Assembly: GCA_030836925.1 (NCBI GenBank)
Contig: JAUPLK010000067.1
Span: forward strand, 1-6,921
DNA from: Pseudomonadota bacterium
Lineage (GTDB): Bacteria > Pseudomonadota > Gammaproteobacteria > Steroidobacterales > GCA-2729495
Length of the DNA: 6,921 nt
Direction of reading: 5' to 3'
Below are positions 5,529 to 6,921 of this stretch, in pieces. Every line of letters begins with the position of its first letter. Within the stretch, counting starts at the first letter, position 1. Both the position numbers and the translations under genes were made by a program. Under the pieces are notes generated by a model. It did not search any database. It saw only the letters and a list, made by a program, of their open reading frames with translations, and had not been told where the DNA came from.

Positions 5529-6775
5529 CGCTGAACTTCTTCACGCTCTCGGTCGCCTTGCGACACCTGCGCTACGGTGTCGGCCAGTCGCTGCTGACCA
5601 TCGGCGTGATCGCCATCAGCGTGCTGCTGATCGTCTACCTGCGTACCGTGATCGGCGGTACCCAGATCCGCATCGTCGACAATGTCACCGGCTCCATACC
5701 CCACATCGTGCTGGAACCAGCCGAACGCACGCCGATCGGTGCCTGGCAGCTGCCTGCGCTTCCGGGCAACGCGCTTTATGTCGGTGAAACCGTCAACCTG
5801 CCCCGCGCCCAGGACAAGATCGACGACTGGCGACAATGGTTGCCGGCACTGGAACGGGATCCCGAGGTCACGGTCGTCTCGCCAGTCGTGACGGGCAACG
5901 TTTTCATGTTTCGCGGCGCGCGCCGCGAATCCGTGCGCATGTCGGGCGTGATGGCCGAGCGCCACGACCGCATCGTCAACATCGAGGAGAAACTGCTCGA
6001 GGGCCGATTCCTGCAGATGACCACCGGTGAGGTCGCACTCGGTGCCACGCTGGCCGCTGAATTCGGCATCCGCATGCGCGACAAGCTGCGGCTGCTGGGA
6101 CCGGAAGGCCGCTCGCTGTCGGTAACGGTCGCCGGCATCTACGAGACCGGTTCCGGCGCGCTCGACGATGGCCAGATCTTCCTGACGCTGCGTGACGGGC
6201 AGTCGCTGCTCGAACTGGGCAGCGCAGTCAGCAGCCTCGGCTTGCGGGTCCGTGACCTCTACCAGGCAGAAGTGATCGCTGAATCCATGGCCACGCGCCT
6301 GCCGTTCAAGATCAGATCGTGGATCGCCGACAACCCGAATGTCTTTCGCACCCTCGATGCGCAGGACCAGACCATCAACATGGTGCTGATCTCCACGATC
6401 GTCGCGGCGGGTTTTGGCATCGCCAGCATCCTGGTCATGGCGGTGACCGGAAAATACCGCGAGATCGGCATTCTCAAGGCCATGGGCGCGACACCCGGTG
6501 AAATCCAGACGATCTTCGTGGTGGAGGGCTTTCTGCTCGCGGTGCTCGGCTGCCTGGTGGGCATTCCGATCGGCATCCTGCTGCTCGAGGCGCTCTCCAC
6601 CGTGCAGGTGCCCGGACCGGGTGGCCGCATGACCGAGCTGTTCGTGATCCGCATCGATCCCTGGCTGCTGGCCGGGGCCTCGGCAGTCGCCGTCACCGTC
6701 GGCGTCATCGCAGCCTTCTTCCCGGCGCGGCGTGCCGGCAGCGTGGATCCGATGCAGGTCATCCGTGGCAGCTGA
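5525..6775 (+). CDS. ABC exporter permease, FtsX/LolC/MacB type
   Basis: This 416-residue inner-membrane protein has the type VII ABC layout. TM1 is at about 21-39, then comes a large periplasmic MacB-type core domain (about 45-275), then three membrane segments at about 286-308, 330-354 and 380-400. The cytoplasmic stretch GKYREIGILKAMGATPGEIQ (309-328) is the hallmark of the FtsX family and contains the coupling helix that contacts the ATPase. The C-terminus PARRAGSVDPMQVIRG is also typical. No ATPase domain is fused, unlike MacB, so the arrangement resembles LolC/LolE or DevC. The adaptor gene in front favours a tripartite exporter over a Lol lipoprotein-release system. Such proteins work as dimers and drive mechanotransmission through the periplasmic domain. 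The start overlaps the adaptor stop (ATGA, 5525-5528). Substrate is unknown. Confidence 0.92.
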   Translation: MTLNFFTLSVALRHLRYGVGQSLLTIGVIAISVLLIVYLRTVIGGTQIRIVDNVTGSIPHIVLEPAERTPIGAWQLPALPGNALYVGETVNLPRAQDKIDDWRQWLPALERDPEVTVVSPVVTGNVFMFRGARRESVRMSGVMAERHDRIVNIEEKLLEGRFLQMTTGEVALGATLAAEFGIRMRDKLRLLGPEGRSLSVTVAGIYETGSGALDDGQIFLTLRDGQSLLELGSAVSSLGLRVRDLYQAEVIAESMATRLPFKIRSWIADNPNVFRTLDAQDQTINMVLISTIVAAGFGIASILVMAVTGKYREIGILKAMGATPGEIQTIFVVEGFLLAVLGCLVGIPIGILLLEALSTVQVPGPGGRMTELFVIRIDPWLLAGASAVAVTVGVIAAFFPARRAGSVDPMQVIRGS

Positions 6776-6777
6776 AC

Positions 6778-6921
6778 ATGGCTGATACCCCGGTCATCGA
6801 GTTGCGCGGCGTGGGCAAGACCTACTACAACGCGGACGTCGCCACGCCGGTACTCTTCGACATGGGCTTCCAGGTCGGGCGTGGCGAATTCGTGGCCATC
6901 GTCGGCGGCAGCGGTTCGGGC
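6778..6921 (+). CDS. ABC transporter ATP-binding protein, 5' part
   Basis: Only the first 48 residues are inside the window; the gene continues past the end. The start ATG is two bases after the permease stop, with no strong ribosome binding site, so translation probably depends on the permease. Visible features are the A-loop aromatic region GKTYYN (about 14-19) and the beginning of Walker A, VGGSGSG, cut just before the expected GK(S/T) lysine. The LolD/MacB-class sequence is usually GPSGSGKST or GASGSGKST; Gly in the second position is allowed. It should supply ATP hydrolysis to the permease encoded immediately upstream. Confidence 0.93.
   Translation, partial: MADTPVIELRGVGKTYYNADVATPVLFDMGFQVGRGEFVAIVGGSGSG

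Overview
This window looks like chromosomal DNA from a GC-rich gammaproteobacterium. The order rlpA - dacA/dacC - ybeD - lipB is the classic gammaproteobacterial cell-envelope/lipoate neighbourhood, here with a D-amino-acid transaminase gene (dat) between the carboxypeptidase and ybeD. The taxon cannot be fixed further from sequence alone. All nine genes are on the plus strand and tightly packed. The largest gap is 37 bases, so there is no sizeable non-coding stretch, and no RNA gene, insertion sequence, CRISPR array or phage element was seen.

Left half (1-3715): the 3' part of rlpA (septal lytic transglycosylase with a SPOR domain), a complete PBP5/6-type D-Ala-D-Ala carboxypeptidase, a D-amino-acid aminotransferase, a YbeD/DUF493 protein whose best start is a TTG overlapping the dat stop, and lipB (octanoyltransferase). 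The first three concern peptidoglycan and D-amino-acid metabolism; lipB starts protein lipoylation. lipA, which directly follows lipB in many relatives, is not here.

Right half (3745-6921): after a strong 13-bp inverted repeat spanning the lipB stop codon comes a 221-residue cobalamin-binding protein. It closely matches the C-terminal light-sensing part of CarH-type regulators (W-x9-E-H cap motif and E-x-H-x-x-G lower-ligand motif) but has no MerR DNA-binding domain. Its stop overlaps (ATGA) the start of a periplasmic adaptor gene. That gene overlaps (ATGA) an FtsX/LolC-like ABC permease, followed two bases later by the ABC ATPase, which is cut by the window end at its Walker A motif. This is a three-gene exporter with split permease and ATPase (MacAB/DevBCA-like).

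The most interesting point is this last unit: a stand-alone, CarH-like B12 sensor module translationally coupled to an ABC exporter. A role in B12- or light-dependent control, perhaps by binding a partner regulator as AerR does, is an inference. The sequence shows only the domain, its motifs and the coupling.
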